Shown here one piece after another: positions 1-11,863 of a stretch of DNA of 64,000 nucleotides. This DNA comes from Planctomycetota bacterium (lineage in GTDB: Bacteria > Planctomycetota > UBA1135 > UBA2386), in assembly GCA_019636245.1 (NCBI GenBank), contig JAHBXX010000018.1, forward strand, positions 21,119 through 85,118. The letters are read 5' to 3'. How positions within the stretch are numbered: position 1 is the stretch's first letter; every line of letters begins with the position of its first letter. Under the pieces are notes generated by a model. It saw nothing but the letters and a program-made list of their open reading frames with translations, ran no database searches and was not told the origin of the DNA. The position numbers and the translations under genes were made by a program.

Positions 1-825
1 CCGGATCTGCGGATGGTTCGTGGTGTCGAGGTGCTCGCGCAGGTTGGTGTCGCGGCCGTCGACGCCGGTGACCAGCGTCGCGGCCGCGCAGGCGACTTCG
101 CCGCGCCAGGCGCCGGCGGGGTCGTCGAAGTCGGCGGTGAACTGGCCGCTGACCTGCGAGGTCACGCCCGAGAAGTCGTGCAGCGTGCTCTTGGCGTCGA
201 AGCCGACGCGGCACAGGTCGGGCACCAGCACGTAGCGCTGCTCGCGGTCGAACGCGAACGTCGACGGCGGCAGCGTGAACGACAGGAAGCCCTTCGGCTT
301 CGCCGCCGCGGCCACCTCGCCCGCCGGCGCCGTGGCGACCACCGGCTCGACCGGCGGCTCGACCGGCGGCTCGACCGGCGGCGGCGCGGGTGGTTCCGGC
401 GCGGTGACGGGCGGGTGTCCGCCGGCCGCCGGGGCCGCGGCCGGGACCGGCATCGCCGCGAGGCCGGCGAGCTGCCGGTCGACCTGCTGCAGGCCCTCGG
501 CCTGCACCGCGAGCTGTTGCCGCAGCCCGGCGACCTCGCGCCGCAGGGCGTCGACGTCGGCGTGGCGCGCCGCCGCCCGCTGCTCGAGCGCCTCGCCGAG
601 CTGCTGCAGGTTCGCCCCCTGCTCCCGGCGCAGCTGCGCCAGGTCCTGGCCGAGCGTGGCGACGTCGTCGCGCAGCAGCGCCAGCGGTTCCGGCCCGGCC
701 GGAGCGGCGTCGGCCTGCACGACGATGCGGACCCGGTCCTTCACCACGGCCAGCGCGAACCCCGCCGCGCCGAGCAGGCCGAGCACGAACGCCGCGCCCA
801 GCCATTGCAGGAGCGTGCGGGTCAT
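1..825 (-). CDS. Membrane-anchored YceI-like protein (C-terminus cut by window edge)
   Basis: The frame opens at ATG 825 and runs without a stop off the left edge, giving 275 visible residues. Residues 5-28 are a hydrophobic anchor, followed by a coiled-coil-like, Q/R/A-rich stretch (about 45-120). A Pro-rich linker comes next, with three consecutive VEPP repeats encoded by the 9-bp repeats near 352-385. The visible C-terminal part (from about 190) reads like the start of a YceI domain: a strand with FDAKSTLHDFSG, then GQFTADF, then TNLREHLDT, which matches the DxHLxs segment of that family. YceI proteins are lipocalin-like and bind polyisoprenoids. It is divergently transcribed from the MMPL operon across 218 nt. 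The domain call is by pattern only, and the end of the domain is missing. Confidence 0.7.
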   Translation of the reverse strand, partial: MTRTLLQWLGAAFVLGLLGAAGFALAVVKDRVRIVVQADAAPAGPEPLALLRDDVATLGQDLAQLRREQGANLQQLGEALEQRAAARHADVDALRREVAGLRQQLAVQAEGLQQVDRQLAGLAAMPVPAAAPAAGGHPPVTAPEPPAPPPVEPPVEPPVEPVVATAPAGEVAAAAKPKGFLSFTLPPSTFAFDREQRYVLVPDLCRVGFDAKSTLHDFSGVTSQVSGQFTADFDDPAGAWRGEVACAAATLVTGVDGRDTNLREHLDTTNHPQIR

Positions 826-1043
826 GCGCAGTCCATGTTCGGGTGCATGCGGCAGGGCATGCAACGGCCATGCCCACCCCGGCGCCCTCGCGCCGCCCGC
901 CCGCACCCTGCAACTCTTGCCGCGACCCGGTAGAACCTGCACGCTCGGTCGCGGACTGCGCCTCGCACCGCCCCACCGCCGCCGCGCCGGCGGTCGGCAC
1001 ACCATGTGCTTCCCGCTCCCGATGCCGCGACGACGGATCCCCG

Positions 1044-2996
1044 ATGCTGCGACGAAGTAGCCGGCTCGCGCTCGGACTCGGCTACGCCGTGCTGCTCGGC
1101 CTGACCGCGGTGCTGTTCCACGCCCAGCAGCAGCAGGCGGTCGATGCGTCGAACCGCGCCCTGAAGGTGCCCGATGGCGACGACGCCCGCAACCTCGCGG
1201 CGCTGGCCGAGGTCGTGCCCGACGACGCCGTCGTGCTGGTGGGCTTCGCGGCCGCGGGCGACCTGCCGCTGCCGGCGGCCGACCGCACGGCGTTGGCCGG
1301 CCTGCCCGACCGGGTCGCGCTGCTGCCCGGGGTCGCGGCCTGCCGCGAGGTGCCGTCGCCCGACCCCGGCCTGTGGCTCCACGCCGTCAGCCTGCGCGCC
1401 GCCGATCCCGCCGCCAGCGCCGAACAGGTCGTCGCCGCGGCGCGCGCGGTGGCGCCGCCGACGGTGCGCGTGCTGGCCACCGGACTCGCGCGCATCGAAG
1501 GGCGGATCGCCGAGCGGGTGGCGGCCGAACGGCGCCACATCGTGCCCTGGCTGGTGGCGGCCCTGCTGCTGGCGGCGCTGGTCGTCTACCGGCATCCGGC
1601 GCTGGCGGCCGCGGCCCTGCTGCCGGCGCTGTTCGGCATCACCTGGACCGGCGGTCTGATCGCCTGGCGCGGCGAGGCCCTCGATCCGGTGGCCGCCCTG
1701 CTCGACCCGGTGCTGCTGACGATCGGCGTCGCCGCCAGCGTGCACTTCGTCGAGGCCTGGCGACGCGGCCGGGCCGCCGGCCTCGATGCCACGGCCGCCG
1801 CGCGCTTCGCCGGCGAGGACCAGCGCCAGCCTGCGTTCCTGGCCGCGGCGACGACGATGCTCGGTCTCGCCTCGCTGTGCGTCAGTCCGGTGCCGGCGGT
1901 GGCCGCGTTCGGCCTGCACGCCGCCTTCGGCGTGGCCCTGGTGCACCTGTTCACCTTCGCGCTGCTGCCGGCGTGGCTCGCGGCCATGGCGCGCGGCGCC
2001 GCGACGCCGGCCGCCGCGGCGTCGCGGGCGTTCACGCGTTGGCCGCAGCGCATCGGCCGCCACCGCGGCGCCTGGCTGATGGCGGCCACCGCGCTGACCA
2101 GCCTCGCGCTCGCCGGGCTGCCGGCGCTGCATGCCGACAACGACCCCCTGACGATGCTGCCGGCCAGCGATCCCGTGCGCGCCGAGCACGACGAGCTGGC
2201 GGCCAGGCTCGGCGGCGTCGAGGTGTTCCACCTGCTGGTGCCGGCGGGATCGCCCGGCGGCGAACCGGCGCGGCTGCTGCCGTTCCTCGCCGCGATGCAG
2301 GCGCAACCCGGCGTCGCCGGGCTCGCCGGACCGGTGCTGCGCGGCGACGAAGGCGATCTCGCCGCGCCGCTGCTGCTGCGACCCGCGGGCAGCGCCGTGC
2401 GCGCCCCCCTGTTCGCGGCCGTCGACCTGGCGGCGCGCGTGCTCGGCCTCGATGGCGCCCGGGCCGCCGGACCGGCCGTGCAGATCGCCCGCGACTCGGC
2501 GCTGCTGGTGGCGCGCCTCGTCGGCAGTTCGTGGCTGACCCTGGGGCTCCTGGCCGCGGCGCTCTGCATCGGCCTGCGATCCGCGCGGCTCGGCCTGTTC
2601 GGCCTGGGACTGAACGTGCTGCCCTGCGTCTGGATCTACGGCGCCATCGCCTGGCTCGACCGGCCGGTCTCGGTCGCCACGGCGATGATCGCCTGCACGA
2701 TGCTGGGGCTGATCGTCGACAACACCCTGCACCTGCTGCACCACTACCGGCTCGAGCGCCGCCACCTCGAGGCGCCGGCGGCGGTGGCGGCGGCGCTCGG
2801 CAACTGCGGCCGCGGCGTGCTGCTGTCGAGCGCGCTCCTGCTGGTCGGCTTCCTGGTGACCACCCAGAGCCGGTTGTCGACCACGGTCGAGTTCTCGTTG
2901 CTGGCGATGGCGACGATCGCCGCCGCGCTGGCCGGCAACCTGGTCCTGCTGCCGTTGGCGCTCGGCCGCGGCCGGAGGCGCACCGATGCGCTGTGA
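1044..2996 (+). CDS. MMPL/RND-family exporter, 650 aa
   Basis: Inner-membrane RND-superfamily transporter of the MMPL (hydrophobic-lipid) type. There is one TM at about residues 8-25, a periplasmic loop (about 30-165), a TM block (168-360) with DPVLLTIGVAASVHFVEAW near 222, a second loop (about 370-490), and a C-terminal TM block (495-645) containing GLIVDNTLHLLHH near 552. The repeated half-structure and the Asp in the TM4/TM10-like helices fit RND exporters. It is shorter than AcrB-type pumps and about the size of archaeal/planctomycete MMPL proteins. The start at 1044 is chosen because the first TM follows at once; the frame is open upstream, but that part is Pro/Arg/Cys-rich and not protein-like. 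Its stop overlaps the next start by 11 nt. The substrate is unknown; a lipid is inferred from its neighbours. Confidence 0.85.
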   Translation: MLRRSSRLALGLGYAVLLGLTAVLFHAQQQQAVDASNRALKVPDGDDARNLAALAEVVPDDAVVLVGFAAAGDLPLPAADRTALAGLPDRVALLPGVAACREVPSPDPGLWLHAVSLRAADPAASAEQVVAAARAVAPPTVRVLATGLARIEGRIAERVAAERRHIVPWLVAALLLAALVVYRHPALAAAALLPALFGITWTGGLIAWRGEALDPVAALLDPVLLTIGVAASVHFVEAWRRGRAAGLDATAAARFAGEDQRQPAFLAAATTMLGLASLCVSPVPAVAAFGLHAAFGVALVHLFTFALLPAWLAAMARGAATPAAAASRAFTRWPQRIGRHRGAWLMAATALTSLALAGLPALHADNDPLTMLPASDPVRAEHDELAARLGGVEVFHLLVPAGSPGGEPARLLPFLAAMQAQPGVAGLAGPVLRGDEGDLAAPLLLRPAGSAVRAPLFAAVDLAARVLGLDGARAAGPAVQIARDSALLVARLVGSSWLTLGLLAAALCIGLRSARLGLFGLGLNVLPCVWIYGAIAWLDRPVSVATAMIACTMLGLIVDNTLHLLHHYRLERRHLEAPAAVAAALGNCGRGVLLSSALLLVGFLVTTQSRLSTTVEFSLLAMATIAAALAGNLVLLPLALGRGRRRTDAL

Positions 2997-4218
2997 CGTG
3001 CTCGTCGTCGGCGCCGGTCCGGCCGGCAGCGCCCTCGCCGCCCGGCTCGCCGCCGACGGGTTCTCCGTCCTGCTGGCGGACAAGAAGGCGTTCCCGCGCG
3101 ACAAGCCGTGCGGCGAGTTCCTGAGTCCCGAGTGCGCGCCGTACCTCGACGCCCTCGGCGCCACCGATGCCGTGGCCGCACTGGGGCCGCGGCTGGTGCG
3201 CGGCATGCGCCTGCACGGCTACGGCGTCGAGGCCGCCGGCCGGTTCCGGGGCCTGCTGCCGCGCGGCGCGACCGCCGAACACGGCATCGGCATCCGCCGC
3301 GCGCGCTTCGACGCGGTGCTGGTCGACGCCGCCGTGCGCGCCGGCGCGCGCTGGCTGCCGCGGCACGAGTTCGTCGGCCTGCGCCGCGGCGACGACGGCC
3401 GCATCAGCGGCGCCACGCTGCGCGGCCCCGACGGGGCGCCGATCGAATGCGAGGCGCGCTGGGTGGTCGGCGCCGACGGCGTGCACTCGCGGATCGCGCG
3501 CGCGCTGGGCGTGCAGCGACCGGTGCCCTGGCTCGACCAGTTCGCGCTGGTCGCCCACTTCGCCGAGGTCGAGGCGCAGCCGCTCGCCGAAGTGCACCTG
3601 TTCCCGGGCGGCTTCTTCGCCGCGACGACCGTCGATGCGGGGCTGTTCAGCGTCAACCTGGTGGTGCCGCGCCGCACGCTGCGCCAGCGCGCCGCGCCCG
3701 ACTGGGACGCGTTCGTGGCCGGCCACTTCGACCGGGCGCCGGCCTTCGGCCAGCGCCTGGCCGCTGCCCGGCGCACGACGCCGTGGCGTGGCATCGGCCC
3801 GCTGGCCTTCCGCACCACGGCGCAGACGTTCGCCGGCGCCGCCCTGGTCGGCGACGCCTGCGGCTACCTCGACCCGCTGACCGGCGAAGGCATCTACTTC
3901 GCGCTGTTCGGCGCCCGCGCGCTCGGCGACGCCCTGCACGGGGCCCTGCACTCTCCTGCGCAGGCCACTGCGGCGATGGCGGCCTACACCGCCTCTCGTC
4001 GCCGCGAGATCGCGCCGCGGCTGGCCGCCTCGGCGGCGCTGCAGCGGGCGCTGCGGCACCCCTGGCTGGTGCGCGGCTTCCTCGCCGCCGCGGCGCGCTG
4101 GCCCGCGCTCGCCGACCTCGTGGTGACGCTGACGGGCGACACCGTGCATCCCCGCGAACTGTGGCGTCCGTCCTTCTGGCGCGCCTTCCGCGCCGCCGCC
4201 CCGGCGACCGCCCCATGA
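2986..4218 (+). CDS. Geranylgeranyl-reductase-family FAD oxidoreductase, 410 aa
   Basis: Rossmann FAD-binding motif VVGAGPAGSALAA lies at residues 7-19, the PCGEF segment typical of geranylgeranyl reductases at 41-45, and the second FAD motif GDACGYLDPLTGEGI near 289-303. The length fits the family. Members saturate isoprenoid chains (chlorophyll phytyl tail, archaeal lipids, menaquinone) or act as halogenase/monooxygenase-like flavoproteins, so the substrate cannot be set from sequence alone. The gene overlaps the MMPL exporter by 11 nt and the next YceI-like gene by 4 nt (ATGA), so it is almost certainly co-translated. With a YceI-like polyisoprenoid binder beside it, an isoprenoid or isoprenoid-quinone substrate is the natural inference. 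Confidence 0.85.
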   Translation: MRCDVLVVGAGPAGSALAARLAADGFSVLLADKKAFPRDKPCGEFLSPECAPYLDALGATDAVAALGPRLVRGMRLHGYGVEAAGRFRGLLPRGATAEHGIGIRRARFDAVLVDAAVRAGARWLPRHEFVGLRRGDDGRISGATLRGPDGAPIECEARWVVGADGVHSRIARALGVQRPVPWLDQFALVAHFAEVEAQPLAEVHLFPGGFFAATTVDAGLFSVNLVVPRRTLRQRAAPDWDAFVAGHFDRAPAFGQRLAAARRTTPWRGIGPLAFRTTAQTFAGAALVGDACGYLDPLTGEGIYFALFGARALGDALHGALHSPAQATAAMAAYTASRRREIAPRLAASAALQRALRHPWLVRGFLAAAARWPALADLVVTLTGDTVHPRELWRPSFWRAFRAAAPATAP

Positions 4219-4839
4219 ACCGCCACTGCCTCGACCCGCGGGTGTTCGGTCCGCTCGCCGCCGCGGCGCTGGCGTTCGCGCTGCGACCGCTGCCGGCGCC
4301 CGCGGCTCCGCCGGGCCATGCGGCCCGCTCCGTCGCGCTGCCCGAACTGCACGCCGCCCCGGAACCGACGGGCGACGCCGACCACGTGCTCGACGGCGAA
4401 CGCTCGACGGTGCGGTTCCTCGTCACCACCGGCGGCCGCGAACGCCTCGTCGCCTGCCGCCGGGTCGCCGGCAGCCTGCGGCGGGCCAGCCCCGGCCACC
4501 ACCAGGAACTCGAACTGCGCCTCGACCTCGCCTCGCTGCAGGCCGCCGACGACTCGGCGACCGGGCTCGACCTCTGGCACCTGCTCGGCGTGCACCGCGG
4601 CGGCGAGGTGGTCTACCGGGCGAGGCTGCTGCGCACGGCGACCTCGAACCTGCCCGGGGTCGGCGCCCGCCTCTGGCTCGGCACCCTGCGCCTCGGCGAT
4701 CGCGTGGTGCAACAACCGATGGAACTCTGGCAGGTCGCGCTGCCCGGCCAGCCGCTGCGCCTGCAGGGCCACGGCTCGGTGGCGGCGCACGCCTACGGCC
4801 TGCCCGTGCGCAGCTGGCTCGGCCTCGCCCCCCAAACCC

Positions 4840-6389
<1,550 letters not shown>

Positions 6390-6396
<7 letters not shown>

Positions 6397-7652
6397 CCCA
6401 TCACCGCGTGCACGCTGTTGCTGGTGGTGATGCCGAGCGGATTCGAGAAGTCGAGCACGCCGAGCTGGTTGACCAGCGGCACGCCGAGCAGCGTCGGATC
6501 CTCGCCGAGCGCCAGCGCCACCGCGGCCGTGCCCGCCCCGTCCGCGAACAGCGGCACAAGGTCGATCCAGTCGACCTTGAGGAAGCAGCCCGGCGCGCCC
6601 ACCGGGGCGAGATCGACGTCCACCGGCGTGACCCCGTAGGCGTGCACGGCCAGGCCGTTGGCGCCGAGGTTGCTGCCGAACAGCGCGTAGGTGCGGCCGA
6701 TCACCGGCCGTTCGAGCGCCAGCGGCGCGCCCGGCCCGAGGTCGGTGCGCAGCAGCTCCAGCGTGCGGCCGGCGCAACCGCCGGGCTCGGCGGTCGCCGA
6801 CGCGGCCCGCACCCGGCGCAAGTCCAGGTAGTAGCTGCCGGCGGGGCTGTCCTGCCAGCCGCGCACGGCGACCTGGTAGACGCCGACCGGCAGGTGCACG
6901 GCCAGTTCCGCGTTCCAGACCCCGAAGGTGGTGCCGGCGGCCGCGGCGGCGAGCAGCTGGGGCGGTGAACCGTCGCTGAACAGGTGCAGCACCGGGTCGT
7001 CGGTGCGCGGCGTCACCGGGTGCGCCGCGGTCGCGTCGACGCGGGCCCGCAGCAGGCTCGGCTCCAGCAGCGTGAACCGGTAGAAGTCCCAGTCGCCGCC
7101 CGGGCCGGTCGAGGACAGCGAGCCGCTGCAGCGCGACGGCACCGGCACCGTGGTCGGCGTGCCGCCGGTGCGCGGATCGTTGTTCTCCGGCCCTTCGGCC
7201 ACCAGCGGGCCGGAGCCCGACGGCGCGAACGGGGCGCAGCGCACGTCGATGCGGTAGGTGCCTGTCCCGGGCGCGGCAGCGCCGCGCTGCACCACCGCGA
7301 AGTAGCTGCCGGCGGCGAGCCACGGCACGTGCAGGCGGGAGTAGAGGCCGGCACCCAGGCCGTCGTCGTTGGTGCGCAGCGGCGCCCCGCCGGCGTCGAG
7401 CAGGGTCAGGATGGTGTCGCCGATCTGCGCGCCGCCCCCCGGCAGCGTCTCGACGAACAGCTCCGCGGGCGTTGCCAGGGAGAGCGCCCACCAATCGACG
7501 TCGACCGTGGTCCCCAGCGCGCCCAGCCCCTGCGCGCCGCACGGCAGCATGGTCGCGGTGGCCACGCTGCTGTTGGGTTCCGGGCCCTCGGTCACCTGCT
7601 GCGCGAACACGGCCGACAACGGCAGGAGCAGGGCCAAGGTGCGATGCGGCAT
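6390..7652 (-). CDS. Secreted protein with two pre-peptidase-like domains, 420 aa
   Basis: A signal peptide of about 17 residues ends at AVFAQQ. Two beta domains of the bacterial pre-peptidase C-terminal (PPC) kind follow. Each opens with EGPEPN or EGPENND, has a DVDWWAL or DWDFYRF core, and ends with an AAGSYFAVV-like strand or its counterpart (about 20-130 and 140-250). The last 130 residues (from AGRTLELLRTDLG) resemble the C-terminal module common in planctomycete secreted proteins, with a short TYALFGSNLG strand. No protease catalytic domain is present. A TATCGT hexamer ends 8 nt before the ATG. Function unknown; a secreted binding or scaffold role is likely. Confidence 0.75.
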
Positions 7653-7660
7653 GCACCACG

Positions 7661-7666
7661 ACGATA
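7661..7666 (-). promoter_or_regulatory. -10 element TATCGT for the secreted PPC-domain gene
   Basis: TATCGT ends 8 nt upstream of ATG 7652; a GTGCGG -35-like hexamer lies at 7684-7689 with a 17-nt spacer. Transcription would start within a base or two of the start codon. Confidence 0.45.
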
Positions 7667-7780
7667 CCCGGCAGCGCACGCCGCCGCACGGCAGGCCCAG
7701 GCGCGGGGGGTCGGGTCGGCGCCCGTGAGCCGGCGCCAGTTCCCGCCCAGCCGTCGGAGCGCGACGGCGGCCGGGCCGCG

Positions 7781-8752
7781 TCAGCCGTCCGCGGCGAGCA
7801 GCCGTCGCACCACGGCCAGCGGCATGTTGGCGCCGCAGACGACGACCGCCGCGCGCCGGCCGGCGAGCGCCGCGTCCTGCCGGCAGGCCGCCACCGCGAC
7901 CGCCGCCGCGCCCTCGACCAGCAGGTGCTCGCGCGCCAGCATCGCCCGCCACGCCGAGGCGATCGCCGGTTCGTCGACGTCGACGAACCGGTCGACCAGC
8001 CGTTGGCACAGCGGGAAGGTGATCGCGTCGGGCTCGACGCCGCCGGCGGTGCTGTCGGACAGCGTCGGCCCGCAGGGCACCTCGACGATGCGGCCCTGCC
8101 GCACGCACTCCGCCATCGCCGCCGACTGCTGCGGCGAGGCGGCGACGAACTCGACCCGCGGGTGGTCCACCTTGGCGTAGGCCGCCATGCCGCCGAGCAG
8201 GCCACCGCCGCCGAGCGCGACGTAGACGACCTCCACGTCCGGCCACTCGGCCAGCAGTTCGCAGGCCACCGTGCCCTGGCCGGCGACCACGTCCGGGTCG
8301 TTGTACGGCGACACGTAGCGGCGCCCGGTCGCGGCGGCCGTGGCCCGGGCATGCGCCTCGGTGTGCACGCAGTCGTCGCCGTGGCGTTCGACGCTGGCGC
8401 CGGCGGCCGCGATCGCTTCGACCTTCGCCGGATCCGCGGCCAGCGGCACGAACACGCGCGCCGGCACGCCGAGCGTCGCCGCGGCGGTCGCCACCGCGAG
8501 CCCGTGGTTGCCGGACGACGCGGCGACGACGCCGCGCTGCCGGGCCTCGGGCGGCAGCGCCAGCAGCGCGTGCAGGGCGCCGCGCCACTTGAACGAGCCG
8601 GTGCGCTGCACGTTCTCGAGCTTCAGCCGCACCTCCGCGCCGGTCGCCGCCGACAGCCACGGCGACGCCACCAGGGGAGTCGCGACGACGCGGCCGCGCA
8701 GCCGTTCCGCCGCCGCCCCGACCGCCGCCGCGATGCCGTCCGCTGCGTGCAC
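7781..8752 (-). CDS. PLP-dependent threonine/serine dehydratase-like enzyme, 323 aa
   Basis: Fold-type II PLP enzyme. SFKWRGA (53-59) carries the Schiff-base Lys55, SSGNHG (79-84) is the substrate loop, a Gly-rich GGGGLLGG loop near 180 binds the PLP phosphate, and VVVCGANM lies near the C-terminus. It is the size of the catalytic domain of threonine deaminase or serine racemase and has no C-terminal ACT regulatory domain, which argues for a catabolic deaminase or racemase rather than IlvA. The start is GTG 8752, 11 nt after the upstream stop; the frame is open further but the upstream part belongs to the epimerase gene. It is the last gene of the accB-led chain. Confidence 0.85.
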   Translation of the reverse strand: MHAADGIAAAVGAAAERLRGRVVATPLVASPWLSAATGAEVRLKLENVQRTGSFKWRGALHALLALPPEARQRGVVAASSGNHGLAVATAAATLGVPARVFVPLAADPAKVEAIAAAGASVERHGDDCVHTEAHARATAAATGRRYVSPYNDPDVVAGQGTVACELLAEWPDVEVVYVALGGGGLLGGMAAYAKVDHPRVEFVAASPQQSAAMAECVRQGRIVEVPCGPTLSDSTAGGVEPDAITFPLCQRLVDRFVDVDEPAIASAWRAMLAREHLLVEGAAAVAVAACRQDAALAGRRAAVVVCGANMPLAVVRRLLAADG

Positions 8753-8763
8753 GGCGCCGGCGC

Positions 8764-9717
8764 CTAGCCGCCCGTGAGCTTGCGCCGGAAGTACTCGGTG
8801 GTACGCCGCAGGCCTTCCTCGAGCGGGATCTTCGGCTCCCACCCGCCCAGCACCCGGCGCGCCTTGCCGATGTCCGGCCGCCGGACCTTCGGGTCGTCGA
8901 CCGGCAGCGGCCGGAAGTCGATCGGCACCTGCGCACCGGTCGCCCGCTGCACCGCCTCGCCGAACTGCAGGATCGTCATCTCGCTCGGATTGCCGATGTT
9001 GACCGGCTCCTTCTCGGCGCTGTGCAGCAGGCGCAGGATGCCCTCGACGAGGTCGTCGACGTAGCAGAAGCTGCGCGTCTGCGAGCCGTCGCCGAACACC
9101 GTCAGCGGGCGGCCCGACAGCGCCTGGCCCATGAACGCCGGCAGCACGCGGCCGTCGTTGAGCCGCATGCGCGGGCCATAGGTGTTGAAGATGCGCACGA
9201 TGCGCGTCTCGACGCCGTGCGTGCGCTGGTAGGCCATCGTCATCGCCTCGGCGAAGCGCTTGGCCTCGTCGTAGACGCCGCGCGGCCCGACTGGATTGAC
9301 GTTGCCCCAGTAGTCCTCGCGCTGCGGGTGCACGAGCGGATCGCCGTAGACCTCGCTGGTGCTGGCGAGCAGGAAGCGCGCGCCCTTGGCCTTGGCCAGC
9401 CCGAGCGCCTTGTGCGTGCCGAGCGCGCCGACCTTGAGCGTCTGGATCGGCAGTTCCAGATAGTCGATCGGGCTCGCCGGCGAGGCGAAGTGCAGCAGGT
9501 AGTCGAGCCGGCCCGGCACGTGCAGGAACTCGGTCACGTCCTGGTGGTGGAACACGAAGTCGCGGTTGCCGAACAGGTGCTCGATGTTCGCCAGCGCGCC
9601 GGTGATCAGGTTGTCCATCGCGATCACCTGGCAACCGTCCTGCAGCAGGCGCTCGCAGAGATGGGAGCCGATGAAGCCGGCGCCGCCGGTCACGAGGGCA
9701 CGGGGTTTCTGCGTCAT
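8764..9717 (-). CDS. NAD-dependent nucleotide-sugar epimerase/decarboxylase (UXS-like), 317 aa
   Basis: Extended SDR: GGAGFIG at 11-17, STSEVYG catalytic segment, and YDEAK as the YxxxK catalytic pair. The sequence from [13 protein letters not shown] through [11 protein letters not shown] and NTYGPRM to VDDLVEGI matches UDP-glucuronate decarboxylases (UDP-xylose synthases) closely. Related alternatives are dTDP-glucose 4,6-dehydratase or UDP-glucuronate epimerase, but the ASPASPxxY motif favours UXS. It supplies UDP-xylose-type sugars for polysaccharide or glycoconjugate. Its ATG overlaps the preceding stop (ATGA, 9717-9714), so it is coupled to the secreted-protein gene upstream. Confidence 0.85.
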   Translation of the reverse strand: MTQKPRALVTGGAGFIGSHLCERLLQDGCQVIAMDNLITGALANIEHLFGNRDFVFHHQDVTEFLHVPGRLDYLLHFASPASPIDYLELPIQTLKVGALGTHKALGLAKAKGARFLLASTSEVYGDPLVHPQREDYWGNVNPVGPRGVYDEAKRFAEAMTMAYQRTHGVETRIVRIFNTYGPRMRLNDGRVLPAFMGQALSGRPLTVFGDGSQTRSFCYVDDLVEGILRLLHSAEKEPVNIGNPSEMTILQFGEAVQRATGAQVPIDFRPLPVDDPKVRRPDIGKARRVLGGWEPKIPLEEGLRRTTEYFRRKLTGG

Positions 9718-10811
9718 GGTTGCTTCTCTCGGCCCGGCGCGTCGCCGGCGAACGGGGCCCCCTGCAGCGGGTCGAGCCGCAGCGTGCGGCCGGCGCCGAC
9801 CTCGAACCGGGCCCCGCACCACGACAGCGCGGCCCCGTCGCCGCCGCGGAAGGTGATGGCGGCACCGTCGTTCTCGCTGCGACCGCCTTCGGCGACCAGT
9901 CCGGCGCCGATCGGCGCCGGCGGCGGCGTCAGGAACATGGTCAGGATCTCGCCCGGATCGAGCCGCTGCGCGCCGAACGCATGCGCCCAGCGCACCGCCC
10001 GCGAGCCGGCGTTGAAGATCGTCGCGCGGCCGCCGAACCGGCTGGGTTCGTCGGCCCGCTGCAGCAGCACCAGCACCTGGCCAGCGGTCTCCCCGGCCGC
10101 CGGCTCGGCGTCGACCTCCAGCTGCGATCCGTCGGGCAGGCGCAGCCGGTGGCCGCGGCCGTTCACCTGCAGGCGCAGCCGGGTGAAGCGGCGCAGTTCG
10201 ACCTCGACCGCCGCCTCGTCGAGCGCCGCGATCTGCAGTTCGGTCGGACCGTGCGCGACGAGGCGGCTGCTGGTGTGGAACAGCAGTTCGAAGTCGCCCG
10301 CCTGCCGCACCTCGACCTCGGCGCCGACCGGCAGCGTGCGCAGCTTGTCGTGGAAGTAGAGCGGCACGAAGGCGTCGTCGCGCTGCCGGCGCCACCACAC
10401 GCGGTCGGCGTGCTGCACCAGCAGCGCCAGGTCGGCGGCGAACGGCAGCGCCTCGCGCTGGCGCAGGCGCATCCACCCCGGCCAGCCGGGCGGTTCGGGA
10501 TCGGCGAGCGGCAACAGCGGCACGTCGACCGCCTCGCCCGGCAGGCCGGGCAGCGGATAGTTGCCATAGCCGGCGAGCCGCGAGGGGAAGGTCGGGAAGC
10601 CCTGGAAGTCGCCCGGGCTCGGCATGCGCTGCCAGGACGGATCGAGCCACAGGCGCGGCTGCGAAGGCCGCGTGCTGACGCCGAACGGATCCGGTGGCGG
10701 CAACGGGGCCGGCTGGACCTGGGCCGCGGCGCGGACCAGCAGGACCAGCGCCGCCAGGCAGGCCGGCCACCAGGCAGCCGGCGACGGCGTGCGGCTCGAC
10801 GGTCGCGGCAT
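9714..10811 (-). CDS. Exported protein of unknown function, 365 aa
   Basis: Residues 1-31 form a signal peptide with a Ser/Pro/Arg-rich start, a hydrophobic core around [15 protein letters not shown] and a likely cleavage after AAAQ. The rest is predicted beta-rich with a Pro-rich first 60 residues and no cysteine pairs, TM segments or repeats that I can see. I do not recognise a family. Its start overlaps the phosphofructokinase stop by one base (TGATG) and its own stop overlaps the epimerase start, so it is tightly embedded in the operon. A cell-surface role linked to the sugar nucleotide enzyme is possible but unsupported. Confidence 0.7.
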   Translation of the reverse strand: MPRPSSRTPSPAAWWPACLAALVLLVRAAAQVQPAPLPPPDPFGVSTRPSQPRLWLDPSWQRMPSPGDFQGFPTFPSRLAGYGNYPLPGLPGEAVDVPLLPLADPEPPGWPGWMRLRQREALPFAADLALLVQHADRVWWRRQRDDAFVPLYFHDKLRTLPVGAEVEVRQAGDFELLFHTSSRLVAHGPTELQIAALDEAAVEVELRRFTRLRLQVNGRGHRLRLPDGSQLEVDAEPAAGETAGQVLVLLQRADEPSRFGGRATIFNAGSRAVRWAHAFGAQRLDPGEILTMFLTPPPAPIGAGLVAEGGRSENDGAAITFRGGDGAALSWCGARFEVGAGRTLRLDPLQGAPFAGDAPGREKQP

Positions 10812-11863
10812 CAGGGCCCTCCCACCGGCAGGAAGAACGCCTCGTAGCGGTCGAGGAACTGGTCGGAGATGACCTTCCGGGCCGCGACCGCCGCCTCGAG
10901 CGGCACGTCGACGATCTCGCCGGCGCGCATCGCCGCCATGTAACCGAAGCGCCCCTCCAGCACCAGCCGCGCCGCGCGCGCGCCGAGCCGCAGCGCGAAG
11001 ATGCGGTCGAAGGCGGTCGGCCGGCCGGCCCGCTGCAGGTGGCCGAGCACCAGGTGGCGGGCCTCCCACCCGAGCCGGGCCTGGATGCGACGCGCCACCA
11101 GTTCGGCGACGCCGCCGATCCGGTACTCCCCGAACTCGTCGCGCTCGGTCGACGACAGGCACTTGCCGTCCTCGAAGATCCGCGTGCCCTCGGCGGCGGC
11201 GACGATCGCCGAGCGCGCGCCGCTCTGGCGCAGCCGCTGCAGCCGTTCGCACAGCGCCTCCAGGTGGGCCTCGCGCTCGGGCACCAGCACGCCCTCGGCG
11301 CCGGCGGCGACGCCGGCGTAGGCGGTGATCCAGCCGGCGTGCCGGCCCATGCACTCGACCACCATGACCCGGCCGTGCGATTCGGCGGTGCTGCGCAGGT
11401 CGTCCATCGCCCGCGTCACCACCTCGACGGCGGAGAAGAAGCCGAAGGTGAAGTCCGTCGCCTCGAGGTCGTTGTCGATCGTCTTCGGCACCCCGACGAT
11501 CGGCAGCGCGTGGTCGCGGAACAACCGGTGCGCGGCGCCGAGCGTGCCCTCGCCGCCGATCGCCACCACCGCATCGAGCCGGTGCCTGGCCACCGTCGCC
11601 AGCACCCTGGGCACGTTGACGGCCGGATCGCGGTAGGGATTGTCGCCGCTGCTGCCGAGCAGCGTGCCGCCGTAGACGAGCAGGTGCTGGAAGTTCGCGT
11701 CCTGCAGCGACCGCGACCGGTCGTGGATCAGGCCGCGCCAGCCGTCCTCGAAACCGATCAGCTCGGCCCCGGCGGCGGCCAGCCGCCGGCCGAGACCGCA
11801 GATCGCGGCGTTGAGGCCGGGCGCATCGCCGCCGCCCGTGAACACCCCCACCCTGCAGGTCAT
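10811..11863 (-). CDS. pfkA: 6-phosphofructokinase, 350 aa
   Basis: Glycolytic kinase: [10 protein letters not shown] (9-18) starts the ATP site, then [24 protein letters not shown] (catalytic Asp), MGRHAGW for fructose-6-phosphate, and HLQRAGRP. The GGEGT plus PKTIDND combination is that of group III phosphofructokinases. A Gly after the acidic residue usually marks the ATP-dependent members, whereas an Asp there marks pyrophosphate enzymes. So ATP use is favoured but should be tested, because the Lys in PKTIDND also occurs in PPi enzymes. ATGA overlap with the AmaP-like gene upstream and TGATG with the gene downstream. Confidence 0.92.
   Translation of the reverse strand: MTCRVGVFTGGGDAPGLNAAICGLGRRLAAAGAELIGFEDGWRGLIHDRSRSLQDANFQHLLVYGGTLLGSSGDNPYRDPAVNVPRVLATVARHRLDAVVAIGGEGTLGAAHRLFRDHALPIVGVPKTIDNDLEATDFTFGFFSAVEVVTRAMDDLRSTAESHGRVMVVECMGRHAGWITAYAGVAAGAEGVLVPEREAHLEALCERLQRLRQSGARSAIVAAAEGTRIFEDGKCLSSTERDEFGEYRIGGVAELVARRIQARLGWEARHLVLGHLQRAGRPTAFDRIFALRLGARAARLVLEGRFGYMAAMRAGEIVDVPLEAAVAARKVISDQFLDRYEAFFLPVGGP

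Noticed and set aside
351..385. Short tandem repeat as a mobile or regulatory element
   Set aside because: It is the coding repeat for the VEPP units in the linker of the YceI-like protein.
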